Below, piece by piece: positions 55,468 through 63,215 of a stretch of DNA of 64,000 bases. Every line of letters begins with the position of its first letter. Positions within the stretch are counted from its first letter, which is position 1. The notes beneath the pieces are model-generated. The model made no database searches. It had not been told where the DNA came from and saw only the letters and a list, made by a program, of their open reading frames with translations. The DNA is from Spirilliplanes yamanashiensis (GTDB taxonomy: Bacteria; Actinomycetota; Actinomycetes; Mycobacteriales; Micromonosporaceae), in contig NZ_BOOY01000014.1 in the NCBI RefSeq assembly GCF_016863475.1, forward strand, positions 113,603 through 177,602. Reading direction: 5' to 3'. The translations under genes and the position numbers were made by a program.

Positions 55468-55875
55468 TCAGCGGGCGGGGAGCAGGTCCGCCAGCAGGTC
55501 CTCGATGCGGCGGCGGATCTCGTCGCGGATCGGGCGCACCGCGTCGACGCCCTGGCCGGCGGGGTCGTCGAGCTTCCAGTCCTCGTACCGCTTGCCGGGG
55601 AAGTACGGGCACGCGTCGCCGCAGCCCATCGTGACGACGACGTCGGAGGACTCGACGGCGGCGTACTCGAGCAGCTTGGGCCGCTGGTCGGTGATGTCGA
55701 TGCCGACCTCGCGCATGGCCTCGACGGCGGCGGGGTTGATCGTCTCGGCGGGCGCGGAACCGGCGGAGCGCACCTCGACCCGGTCCCCGGCGAGGTGGCG
55801 CAGCCAGCCGGCGGCCATTTGCGAGCGGCCGGCGTTGTGGACGCAGACGAACAGGACGGAGGGCTTCTCGGGCAT
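55468..55875 (-). CDS. arsC: Arsenate reductase, mycothiol-dependent type
   Basis: A 135-residue low-molecular-weight phosphatase-fold arsenate reductase. The active-site loop is FVCVHNAGRSQMAA (Cys 11, Arg 17), and the MGCGDACPYFPGKRYEDW segment and the DDPAGQG loop with the general acid follow. The same signature is found in the Corynebacterium arsenate-mycothiol transferases, which reduce arsenate with mycothiol and mycoredoxin. It is the last gene of a four-gene arsenic operon. GGAAG lies before the ATG. Confidence 0.93.
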   Translation of the reverse strand: MPEKPSVLFVCVHNAGRSQMAAGWLRHLAGDRVEVRSAGSAPAETINPAAVEAMREVGIDITDQRPKLLEYAAVESSDVVVTMGCGDACPYFPGKRYEDWKLDDPAGQGVDAVRPIRDEIRRRIEDLLADLLPAR

Positions 55876-55884
55876 CGGGCTTCC

Positions 55885-56478
55885 TCAGTGGTGGGTGGTG
55901 AGTTCGGTGAGCAGGGCCCGCACGCGGCGGTCGATGTCGTCGCGCACGGCGCGGACGCCGTCGAGGTCGCTGCCGGGCGGGTGCGGCAGGTCCCACACCT
56001 CGTAGCGCGGGCCGGGCAGCCGCGGGACGGCGTCACCGCCGCCGGCGATGACGACGACGTCGGCGGCGCGCAGGATGTCGCCGGTGACCGGCTTCGGGTA
56101 GGCGTCGTCGAGGCCGACGCCGACCTCGGCGAGCACGGCCGCCGCGGCGGCCGACGGGGCCGGGTCCGGCCGCGACCCGGCCGACTGCGCCCGGACCGCG
56201 CCGGCCGCGTGGTGGGTCATGAGGGCGGCGGCCAGCTGCGAGCGCCCGGCGTTGTGGACGCAGACGAACAGCACCTGGGGTACGTCCTTCGGCAGCCGCC
56301 CGGTGAGCTGCGCGAGCGCGGTGAGCCGGTCGGCGGCGAACCGCTCGGCCAGCTGCGGCAGCCGCGGGTCGGCGTGCGCGGTGCGGTGCAGGTCCACATA
56401 GGAGTCGTCGAGGCACCGCCGGACCGTCGCCGGGTCGAGCACGCCGTCGAAGCGGCCGGCCAGCGGCGGGGCGGTCAT
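55885..56478 (-). CDS. ArsC-like protein with N-terminal helical domain
   Basis: A 197-residue protein. The first 65 residues form a helical domain (ATVRRCLDDSYVDLHRTAHADPRLPQLAERFAADRLTALA) seen on some actinobacterial arsenate-mycothiol transferases. The rest is an ArsC/LMW-phosphatase fold with LFVCVHNAGRSQLAAAL (catalytic Cys and Arg intact). Where its neighbour has MGCGDACP it has IAGGGDAVP, so both later cysteines are gone. It may work purely with mycothiol. Its ATG overlaps the end of the aquaporin gene. Confidence 0.88.
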   Translation of the reverse strand: MTAPPLAGRFDGVLDPATVRRCLDDSYVDLHRTAHADPRLPQLAERFAADRLTALAQLTGRLPKDVPQVLFVCVHNAGRSQLAAALMTHHAAGAVRAQSAGSRPDPAPSAAAAAVLAEVGVGLDDAYPKPVTGDILRAADVVVIAGGGDAVPRLPGPRYEVWDLPHPPGSDLDGVRAVRDDIDRRVRALLTELTTHH

Positions 56479-57209
56479 CGCCGGCTCCCGGCGGCGTCGC
56501 CCTGCGGCACGACGGCGTCGCCCGCGGCGGCCCCGGCCGTGGGGTACAGGGCGGCGACCAGCGCGACGCCGACGACGAGGCCGGCGAGCTGCGCGGCGAC
56601 GAACCCGGGCGCGGACGCGGGTGCGATGCCGGCGAACGTGTCGGTGAACACCCGCCCGACCGTGACGGCCGGGTTGGCGAAGCTGGTGGACGAGGTGAAC
56701 CAGTACGCCGCCCCGATGTACGCGCCGACCGCGGCGGGGGCGGCGGCCGTCCGGCCGGACCGGACCAGCGCGAAGATCAGCAGGAGCAGGCCGGCGGTGG
56801 CGACGACCTCGCCCAGCCACAGGTGGCCGCCCGTGCGCTCGGTGCGGGAGATCGCCACCGGCGCCAGGTCGAACATGGCGTTGGCGAGCACGGCGCCGGC
56901 CATCGCGCCCAGCGTCTGCGCGGCGGCGTACCCGGCGAGGTCCCGGCCGGTCAGGCCGGTGCCGTGCCGGCGCCCGAGCCACCAGTCGGCGGCCGACACG
57001 ACCGGGTTGAAGTGCGCCCCGGACACCGGGCCGAAGGTGAGGATCAGCGCGCCGAGGGCGAACGCCGTGGCGACCGAGTTCTGCAGCAGCTGCAGGCCGG
57101 TGTCGCCGGGCGACAGCGTGGCCGCCATGATGCCGGAGCCGACGACGGCCGTGACCAGCAGCGCGGTGCCGGCGAACTCGGCGAGCAACCGCCGCCAGGT
57201 GGTGGTCAT
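56475..57209 (-). CDS. Aquaporin-family channel of the arsenic operon
   Basis: A 244-residue major intrinsic protein with six membrane helices and two re-entrant loops. The first pore motif is HFNPVVS, a change from NPA to NPV, and the second is the standard FANPAVTVGR. In Sinorhizobium an aquaporin (AqpS) in the ars operon lets arsenite leave the cell after arsenate is reduced; the same job is inferred here because no ArsB or Acr3 pump is encoded in the operon. Both ends overlap neighbours by 4 bases. Confidence 0.9.
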   Translation of the reverse strand: MTTTWRRLLAEFAGTALLVTAVVGSGIMAATLSPGDTGLQLLQNSVATAFALGALILTFGPVSGAHFNPVVSAADWWLGRRHGTGLTGRDLAGYAAAQTLGAMAGAVLANAMFDLAPVAISRTERTGGHLWLGEVVATAGLLLLIFALVRSGRTAAAPAAVGAYIGAAYWFTSSTSFANPAVTVGRVFTDTFAGIAPASAPGFVAAQLAGLVVGVALVAALYPTAGAAAGDAVVPQGDAAGSRR

Positions 57210-57892
57210 GCGGCGTCTCCCTGCAGGGCGGGGGCGAGGCGGTCGATGCGCCCGGCCAGGTCGTCGTAGGCGGCCTCGAACGCGGCGTCGGTGCCGGCCC
57301 GGACCGGGTCGCGCACCGACCAGTGCAGCCGGGGGCGGACCGCGCCGCCGGTGAGGTCCTCGTGGGCGCTGTCGCAGACGGCGACGACCAGGTCGCCGTC
57401 GCCCACGACGTCGGCGACGTGCGCGGTGCCGGCGGGGTCGAGGCGCAGCCCGTGCCGGCGGGCGACGGCCACGGCCTGCGGGTGCACGCGCGGCGCCGGG
57501 TGGGTGCCCGCCGAGGCGGCGGGACGGTGGGTGCGGTCGGCCCACAGGGCGGCGGCCAGCTGCGAGCGGGCCGAGTTGTGGGTGCAGACGAACACGACGC
57601 GCGGGGCGTCGGGCAGCCGCGGCGGGCGCAGGCGCTGGAGCGTGCCGGGGCGCAGCCGCAGGTAGGTGCGCCGCCGGTCGGCCTCGGAGCGGGTGCGCTC
57701 CACCAGCCCGGCGTCGGCGAGCACCCGCACGTGGTGGGCCACGAGGTTGCTCGGCAGCCCCAGGTCGCGGCCGATCTCGCCGGGCGAGGCGTCGCCGAGG
57801 CAGAGCGTGTCGACGATGGCCAGGCGCGCCGGGTCGCCAAGGGCGGCGTGGATGCGCGCGCGGTCGGCGACCGGAGACAGTTCAGCGTCCAT
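57206..57892 (-). CDS. ArsR regulator fused to ArsC-type phosphatase domain
   Basis: A 228-residue two-domain protein. Residues 1-90 are an ArsR winged helix (IHAALGDPARLAIVDTL; LGLPSNLVAHHVRVLADAGLV; SEADRRRTYLRL). Residues 95-228 are an ArsC/LMW-phosphatase domain with VVFVCTHNSARSQLAAALW and the later VAVCDSAHEDL. It is the first gene of the operon and probably controls it, with the ArsC domain perhaps sensing or processing arsenate. A 13-base palindrome overlaps its start codon. Such fusions are known in actinobacteria. Confidence 0.92.
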   Translation of the reverse strand: MDAELSPVADRARIHAALGDPARLAIVDTLCLGDASPGEIGRDLGLPSNLVAHHVRVLADAGLVERTRSEADRRRTYLRLRPGTLQRLRPPRLPDAPRVVFVCTHNSARSQLAAALWADRTHRPAASAGTHPAPRVHPQAVAVARRHGLRLDPAGTAHVADVVGDGDLVVAVCDSAHEDLTGGAVRPRLHWSVRDPVRAGTDAAFEAAYDDLAGRIDRLAPALQGDAA

Positions 57893-57902
57893 TGACTCAA
57901 TG
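57890..57902. promoter_or_regulatory. Palindromic operator candidate for the arsenic operon
   Basis: CATTGACTCAATG, a perfect 6-1-6 palindrome whose first three bases are the complement of the ATG of the ArsR fusion. Its ATTGA/TCAAT half-sites resemble ArsR-family operators. It sits between the divergent arsenic operon and SigE-type sigma gene. Confidence 0.6.
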
Positions 57903-57979
57903 ATGACTGACCCATGCGCCGGGAGGCAAGCCGGGTCCCGCTCATGCAACCCTGGTGGCCCGCCGATCGTCAGGGAGCT

Positions 57980-58546
57980 GTGAGGGTACGAGGAGGCTCG
58001 GGACACACCGGGCGAGACGAGCAGTTCCACGCATTCGTGGTGCACCGGCGGCCGCACCTGGTGCGGACGGCGACCCTGCTGACGGCAGGCGACCCGCACC
58101 TGGCGGAGGACCTGGTGCAGTCGACGCTGACCAAGCTGTACGTGTCGTGGCCGGCCGTGCAGAAGGCCGACAACCCCGACGGCTACGTCCGGCGGGTCCT
58201 GGTCAACGCGCTGACCGACGAGCGCCGCCGGATCTGGCGGCGGCGCGAGCGGTCGGTGGCCGAGCTGCCGGACACCGCGGGCGCCGAACCCGCCGGCGGC
58301 CCGGTCGCCGAGCCGCTGCGGCAGGCGCTGCGCGACCTCCCGCCGAAGATGCGCGCGGCCGTGGTGTTCCGCTACTTCTACGACCTCGACGTGGCGGACA
58401 CGGCCCACGCCCTCGGCTGCTCCGAGGGCACCGTGAAGAGCCAGACCGCCCGCGCGCTGGACCGGCTGCGCGCCGCCCTCGACGACCGGCCGCCCGCCGC
58501 CGCCACCGCCCACAGCTTCCGTCTTCGCCCTGGAGTGACGTCATGA
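57980..58546 (+). CDS. SigE-family RNA polymerase sigma factor (ECF)
   Basis: A 188-residue ECF sigma factor of the SigE70-like group common in Micromonosporaceae and Streptomyces. Region 2 runs from FHAFVVHRRPHLVRTATLLTAGDPHLAEDLVQSTLTKLYVSWP, and region 4 is LPPKMRAAVVFRYFYDLDVADTAHALGCSEGTVKSQTARALDRLR. The GTG at 57980 has GGGAG only 2 bases away, so the true start is uncertain; an ATG at 57944 is possible. Its stop overlaps the next gene in ATGA, suggesting a functional pair. Confidence 0.88.
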   Translation: MRVRGGSGHTGRDEQFHAFVVHRRPHLVRTATLLTAGDPHLAEDLVQSTLTKLYVSWPAVQKADNPDGYVRRVLVNALTDERRRIWRRRERSVAELPDTAGAEPAGGPVAEPLRQALRDLPPKMRAAVVFRYFYDLDVADTAHALGCSEGTVKSQTARALDRLRAALDDRPPAAATAHSFRLRPGVTS

Positions 58547-59217
58547 CGAACCTGCGCGAACACCTCGACCTCATCGCCGGCCCCGCCGCCGAGCCGTCCG
58601 CCGCCGACGTGGACGCCGACATCGCCCGCGGCCGCCGCGCCCTGCGCCGCCGCCGCGTCGGGCAGACCCTGGCCGGGTCCGCCTTCGCCGTCGCGGCCGC
58701 CGTGGCCGCACTGTCCGTCGCCGCCGCCGGCGGCACCGTCACCCCGCCCGGCGACCGGCCGTCGGTGACCGCCCGGGGCGAGCTGCGGCTCGTCGCTTAC
58801 CAGGGCGAACAGCCGAAGGGCTTCACCGTCGACACGGTGCCGGAGGGCTGGTTCATCCAGGGCGACGAGGACTTCAACCTGGTGCTGGCCCCGGTGCGGG
58901 CGCAGAACCCCGGCCCGGACGTGGACCCGTCGAAGGCGCCGATCTTCGACCCGCGCGACTACTCGGACAAGATCGCGATCTTCCTGGCGAACCGCGAGAT
59001 CGAGCGGCCGAACGGCGGCACCCCCGTCACGGTGGGCGCCAAGAAGGGCGTGCTGACCTCGACCGGCGGCTCGTCCCGGACGCTGTGGGTGGAGCACTCC
59101 GCGCGGGCGTACCTGGTGGTGCAGTTCTGGCAGGACTTCGGCCTGAGCGAGGACCAGATGGTCGAGCTGGGCGCGGGCGTGCACGTCCACCCGGAGGCCG
59201 AGCGCTACGCGGGCTGA
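58543..59217 (+). CDS. Membrane-anchored partner of the sigma factor (putative anti-sigma)
   Basis: A 224-residue protein translationally coupled to the sigma gene. A cytoplasmic N-terminal stretch (LREHLDLIAGPAAEPSAADVDADIARGRRALRRRR) precedes one TM helix (TLAGSAFAVAAAVAALSVAAA) and an external domain (LVAYQGEQPKGFTVDTVPEGWFIQGDEDFNLVLAP). The arrangement fits an anti-sigma or sensor protein. No zinc-binding HxxxCxxC motif is present, so the anti-sigma role is inferred from position only. Confidence 0.78.
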   Translation: MTNLREHLDLIAGPAAEPSAADVDADIARGRRALRRRRVGQTLAGSAFAVAAAVAALSVAAAGGTVTPPGDRPSVTARGELRLVAYQGEQPKGFTVDTVPEGWFIQGDEDFNLVLAPVRAQNPGPDVDPSKAPIFDPRDYSDKIAIFLANREIERPNGGTPVTVGAKKGVLTSTGGSSRTLWVEHSARAYLVVQFWQDFGLSEDQMVELGAGVHVHPEAERYAG

Positions 59218-59231
59218 CCGACCCCATGCGG

Positions 59232-59260
59232 AGGGGGCGGGCCCGCGGGCCCGCCCCCTT
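59232..59260 (+). terminator. Strong hairpin terminator after the sigma operon
   Basis: GGGGGCGGGCCC at 59233-59244 pairs with 59247-59258, giving a very stable GC stem, with TT after it. Confidence 0.78.
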
Positions 59261-59276
59261 CGTCATGGTCCGCAGG

Positions 59277-60635
59277 TCAGCCGACGTAGATCTCGACCCG
59301 CCGGTTGGCCGCCTTGTTGCGGTCCGTGGTGTTCGGCAGCGCGGGCAGCGCCTCCCCGTGGCCGGTGTGCGTCGCCCGCAGCCCCGGGTACGCCCGGCGG
59401 AAGTAGTCGGCGACCTGGTCGGCCCGCTGCCGCGACAGCCGCTCGTTGAAGCTCGCCGAGCTGTCGCTGTCGGTGTGGCCGACCATCCGCGCGGTCGTGA
59501 ACCCGTACGTCCGGGCCTGCCGTGCGACGTCCGCCAGCACCCGGCGGGCCGTCGCGTCGAGGACGAACTCGCCGCTGGGGAAGTAGACGACCGCGAGCAG
59601 CCGGTTCGTGGCCGCCGCCGGGGTGATCGACGCGCCGGTCGAGACCGACAGCGTGCCGCCGGCGCCGACGGCCGTGACCCGCAGGATGTCGCCCGGCGTG
59701 ACGGCCGCGCCGTCGACGCGGCACGACTGGAGGGCCGCCCCGGGGACCGCCGCCACGGTGCAGACGCGGACGCCGTTCAGGTCGACGCGGTACCCCACCA
59801 CCGAGGTGGTCGGCGAGACCCGCCACGTCAGCTGCGAGTCGACGCGGGTGGACAGGGTGCGCGACGTGGGCCGGCCGTCCACGTAGGACGGGGTGGCCAG
59901 CCGGCCGCGGACCTCCGGGTTGGCGACGATGCGTCCGGTGGCCGCCACGACCGCGGCGGGCCGGACGGTGATCCGCAGGGCCGTGGTGGCGGTCCCGGTG
60001 CCGTCGCTCACCGTCACCGGGACGGTGACGACGCCGCTGAACCGCACGTTCACCGCCACCCGCACCTGGGTCCCGGTCACCGTCGGCCGGACCAGCGTCG
60101 CCGCGCCGGCCGGCGCGGCCAGCGGCGGCCCCGAGGCGACCTGCGCGTACACCCGCCACCGGTGCCCGTCGATCTCCTCGACCACGGCCCCGGCGGCGCT
60201 GCGTACCGGCGCCGGCACGACCACCCCGGCCCGCGCCGCCGCCTCCTGGAACTGCGCGTTGTCCTCCCCGTCGGTCACCGGGTACACGTCGTCGACCGTC
60301 CGCGGCGCCCACCGCCCCCGCTCGGTCTCCAGCACCCACCGCCGGCCCATCTCGTCGGGCCGCGACACCGACCGCATCTCCCCGGCCACCGCGCCGAGGG
60401 CGAACCGCTCGGCGATCCGCCGGGCCAGCCCCGGGTCCGCGACGTCGGCCCGCCCCCGCCGGCGGTCCACCTCCGCCTTCAGGTCGGCCCACGTCCGGAA
60501 CCCGTACTGGCCGGCCAGCGACGCCTGCGCCTCGGCGAGCGTCGCGGCGGGCGCGGAGTCGCGCAGGCCGGCGAGCAGGTCCTTCGCCTGGCGGCGAAGG
60601 TGATCGAGGCTGGGGTTGTCGGGCAGTGTCTTCAT
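59277..60635 (-). CDS. Chimera: phosphotransferase N-lobe fused to Ig-like and OmpA domains
   Basis: A 452-residue protein joining unrelated parts. Residues 1 to about 170 match the start of actinobacterial aminoglycoside-phosphotransferase-like proteins (MKTLPDNPSLDHLRRQAKD; later EAAARAGVVVPAPVR, HRWRVY, GPPLAAPAG) and stop at the kinase hinge; the ATP-binding lysine of the YAVK-type strand is replaced (RWAPRTV). From about 175 come Ig-like repeats (VRVAVNVRFSGVVTVPVTVSDG), then from about 346 an OmpA peptidoglycan-binding domain (ARMVGHTDSDSS, NERLSRQRADQV, NRRVEIYV). The OmpA part normally follows a signal peptide, which is absent. Probably a recombination product or decaying gene. Confidence 0.8.
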   Translation of the reverse strand: MKTLPDNPSLDHLRRQAKDLLAGLRDSAPAATLAEAQASLAGQYGFRTWADLKAEVDRRRGRADVADPGLARRIAERFALGAVAGEMRSVSRPDEMGRRWVLETERGRWAPRTVDDVYPVTDGEDNAQFQEAAARAGVVVPAPVRSAAGAVVEEIDGHRWRVYAQVASGPPLAAPAGAATLVRPTVTGTQVRVAVNVRFSGVVTVPVTVSDGTGTATTALRITVRPAAVVAATGRIVANPEVRGRLATPSYVDGRPTSRTLSTRVDSQLTWRVSPTTSVVGYRVDLNGVRVCTVAAVPGAALQSCRVDGAAVTPGDILRVTAVGAGGTLSVSTGASITPAAATNRLLAVVYFPSGEFVLDATARRVLADVARQARTYGFTTARMVGHTDSDSSASFNERLSRQRADQVADYFRRAYPGLRATHTGHGEALPALPNTTDRNKAANRRVEIYVG

Positions 60636-60816
60636 CGGAAACCTCGCTCCACGCCCGGACTCGCACGGGCGGACAGAGCGTCGGCATCCGTCGCCCAACC
60701 TGGCATCAGGCGGGCTGGCCTCAAGCCTTCCGGCGAGTCTCGGCGCGCACCCGAACGCGCGGCCCGAGCGTAACGGAGCCGGGCGCGCCCCTGTCAAGAC
60801 CGCGCCGGGGACCCCG

Positions 60817-61428
60817 TCAAGCGGTGTCGGTGATGGTCAGAAGCGTGATCTCCGCGTTGGCGACGTCGATCAGCACGTCGGTCGAGTCGTGGACCGATCC
60901 CCAGAACCATCCGGCCCACGGCTGGTACGACCGGAAGACGCGGAAGTCGTCGTGGCGGTCACCGACCAGCGCGTCGACGAACGCCACGCCCAGCCGTTTC
61001 GCCTCGACCTTCGAAACGGGAACGTACCCCTCGTCCTCGTACGCGCCGCCGCCCGCGATCGTCGCCGCCAGCTCGCCGTCGAGGCTCAGCGTGCCCGGCC
61101 ACGACATCGTGAACCCCAGGTCGTCGCCGAGCGTGTCGGGGATCCTGAGCTCGGGCAGCGCCGCGCGGACCCCCGGCGAGCCGAGGAACTGCGGGAAGAA
61201 GCCGATCATGGCGAAGCGGTTGCGCGCCGCGTACCACGCGACCACCTCGTCGAAATCCACGGCCCGGAACCGCGCGATCAGCGCACCGCCGTTGATGTGA
61301 CTGCGGCCCAACGCCGCGATCACCGGCGCGACCCCGTGCTCCGGCAGCGCGGTCGGCTCGTAGCGCACCCGGTCCGGCTCGCGCCGGAGATCCAGCTCGC
61401 CGGGCGGCGATGAGGCGGCTTCGGTCAT
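60817..61428 (-). CDS. Conserved hypothetical protein
   Basis: A 203-residue soluble protein of unknown function. The segments AALGRSHINGGALIARFRAVDFDEVVAWYAARNRFAMIGFFPQF and VFRSYQPWAGWFWGSVHDSTDVLID look well ordered. No signal peptide is present. Its ATG overlaps the end of the upstream small membrane gene by 4 bases, so the two are likely expressed together. Confidence 0.7.
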   Translation of the reverse strand: MTEAASSPPGELDLRREPDRVRYEPTALPEHGVAPVIAALGRSHINGGALIARFRAVDFDEVVAWYAARNRFAMIGFFPQFLGSPGVRAALPELRIPDTLGDDLGFTMSWPGTLSLDGELAATIAGGGAYEDEGYVPVSKVEAKRLGVAFVDALVGDRHDDFRVFRSYQPWAGWFWGSVHDSTDVLIDVANAEITLLTITDTA

Positions 61429-61685
61429 GCGCCAGGAGCGTCCCACAGGAAGACTGTAGGCGGCGGCCGCAGGGCCGTTACCAATACCGGCGGCCGTGTC
61501 CGCGACTCGACGTAGATCCAGATACCGCCGAGGACGGCCACGACCACCACCAGAACGATGCCGGCGAGCCGGAGAGGCCGCCGGCGGTCCTCCGCCTCCA
61601 GCCCGCGCAGGTGGTGCGCGAAGCGCCACACCACCACCCCGGCGAGAACGACGACCGCCGGCCCGAACGCCACAGCGGTCTCCAC
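61425..61685 (-). CDS. Two-helix membrane protein
   Basis: An 86-residue protein with two membrane helices (VAFGPAVVVLAGVVVWRFA and LRLAGIVLVVVVAVLGGIWIYV) joined by a basic/acidic loop and ending in a Pro-rich tail. The GTG start at 61685 has no strong ribosome binding site. It is coupled to the 203-residue hypothetical protein by an ATGA overlap. No function known. Confidence 0.65.
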   Translation of the reverse strand: METAVAFGPAVVVLAGVVVWRFAHHLRGLEAEDRRRPLRLAGIVLVVVVAVLGGIWIYVESRTRPPVLVTALRPPPTVFLWDAPGA

Positions 61686-61758
61686 CGCACGGGCCGGCCA
61701 CCCGGCGGCCGAGACGCTGACGAAGGCGACGCACGCCTTCTTCGTTGAGGAAGCGGTC

Positions 61759-62742
61759 CTAGAGCCGCTTGACGACGACCTTCCTGCCGGACGCCTTGAC
61801 GGTGTACGCGACGGTCCTGCCGGTCCACGGGTTTGTGGCGCCGACCTTCACACCACCTCGCACATTCTTGATCTTGACCAGGGCGAACCCGGCATCACGG
61901 TTGCTGCCGGAGACCTCACGCTTGACGGCCTTGCGCAGCGACTCGACGTCGACGTTCCCGCCCTTCGCGGCACGCCTCGCGCGGGCCGCGCCCTCACGCG
62001 CGGTGGCCGAGATGATGCCCGCCATGGCGTAGTAATGGGCGCCGCGCGCCAGAGAGTCCACCGAGATGGTCTGCGCGGCGGTCGGCAGCGCGATCACCTG
62101 CGGGCCGTAACCGAAGGTGAGGACCGCTGCCACCTCGGGGTCGGTCACGTCGACCCGGGTGAGGACACCCGCCGCGTCGACAGCGAGCTGGACGGCCGAA
62201 CCGTCGGCCGTGAAGGCGAAGTCGGCCGAGCCGTCGTCGTGCACGGTGCGGGTACCGGCGTGTGCGGCATCCTCGGTCAGCACCGTGAGCGGTGAGGGCC
62301 CGAAGAAGTCGTCGCCGTCGGACACGTCGACGCTCGTGTCGGCGCCGAACATGTAGCGGACGCCGGGGCGCTTCATCATCGTGACGACGGCCCGGGTCCG
62401 CGAGTCGGTGATGTAGTCGTAGGTGCCGCGGCCACCGGCGAACACCCTGGTGAACAGGTCGCCGTCGAACTCCAGCCGGGAGAGCCCGAGCCGGGTGGCG
62501 GCGTCCACGGCGTAGTGCGCGGACATGGCCATGCTGCCGCGCGTGATCGACATGTCGCTGCGCCAGCCGTCCGCGCTCGCGGCGCCGGTGGTCGTCCCCA
62601 CCCCCGCGAGGGCGTTCTCCATCTCGCCGGCGGTCAGGCTGGTGACGACGTCGGCGGCGTAGGCGGCGCCGGGCGCGACGAGGACGCCGGCGGTCAGGCA
62701 GGCGGCGGTCGCCAGGGCGGCGAGGGTGCGGACCAGCGGCAT
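61759..62742 (-). CDS. Secreted protein of unknown function, LolA-like pattern
   Basis: A 327-residue exported protein. The signal peptide is TLAALATAACLTAGVLVAPGAAYA. The mature part alternates strands (SRLEFDGDLFTRVFAGGRGTYDYI; VQLAVDAAGVLTRVDVTDP) in a way that recalls LolA/LppX-type lipid carriers, but no diagnostic motif is present. The C-terminal part is basic (GAARARRAAKGGNVDVESLRKAVKREVSG, ending VKASGRKVVVKRL). GGAG lies before the ATG. Confidence 0.72.
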   Translation of the reverse strand: MPLVRTLAALATAACLTAGVLVAPGAAYAADVVTSLTAGEMENALAGVGTTTGAASADGWRSDMSITRGSMAMSAHYAVDAATRLGLSRLEFDGDLFTRVFAGGRGTYDYITDSRTRAVVTMMKRPGVRYMFGADTSVDVSDGDDFFGPSPLTVLTEDAAHAGTRTVHDDGSADFAFTADGSAVQLAVDAAGVLTRVDVTDPEVAAVLTFGYGPQVIALPTAAQTISVDSLARGAHYYAMAGIISATAREGAARARRAAKGGNVDVESLRKAVKREVSGSNRDAGFALVKIKNVRGGVKVGATNPWTGRTVAYTVKASGRKVVVKRL

Positions 62743-62845
62743 GAGGAGGCTCCGGCGGGAATGGTCGTTCGGGGCGAGGCTCCTATCGGTCGCCCGGCCG
62801 TCGCCGTGAGGAACACGGCTGGGCCCCGGCGTTGCGCGCCATTCG

Positions 62846-62851
62846 TAGTGT
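62846..62851 (+). promoter_or_regulatory. Candidate -10 element, leaderless start of the 62859 gene
   Basis: TAGTGT lies 7 bases before the ATG at 62859. Confidence 0.45.
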
Positions 62852-62858
62852 CGGGCCG

Positions 62859-63149
62859 ATGACGAATGACTCGCCCCTCGCCCGCCGCGACGTCCTCGAG
62901 GCGATCCTGGTTCTCCGCGCCGCCGGCATCACCGCCGAGCAGTACCGCGACGCGGACATGACCGAGCACTGGACCGTGGGCGGCGTGTCCGGCGAGTTCC
63001 CCGACAAGGATGCGGCGATCACCGCCGCCGGCACCAGGGCTGCGGAGTCCGGCGAAGACGCCGAGGTGCGGCGAAGCTACGGCTTCGCCCGTGACCGCGC
63101 CGAACTGGAGTACATCGTGAAGCCCGACCGGACGACATGGCTGCCCTGA
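62859..63149 (+). CDS. Small hypothetical protein
   Basis: A 96-residue soluble protein (RRDVLEAILVLRAAGITAEQYRDADMTEHW; DAAITAAGTRAAESGEDAEVRRSYGFARDRAELEY). It is helical with a conserved-looking core and no known domain. The stop is followed by about 66 bases of unassigned sequence before the convergent lipoprotein gene. Confidence 0.65.
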   Translation: MTNDSPLARRDVLEAILVLRAAGITAEQYRDADMTEHWTVGGVSGEFPDKDAAITAAGTRAAESGEDAEVRRSYGFARDRAELEYIVKPDRTTWLP

Positions 63150-63215
63150 CGCCCGACGGCCGGCTGACGAGACGGAGACTCCGCTCGACCGCCTCGCCCT
63201 GCTCCAGGCCCTGTC

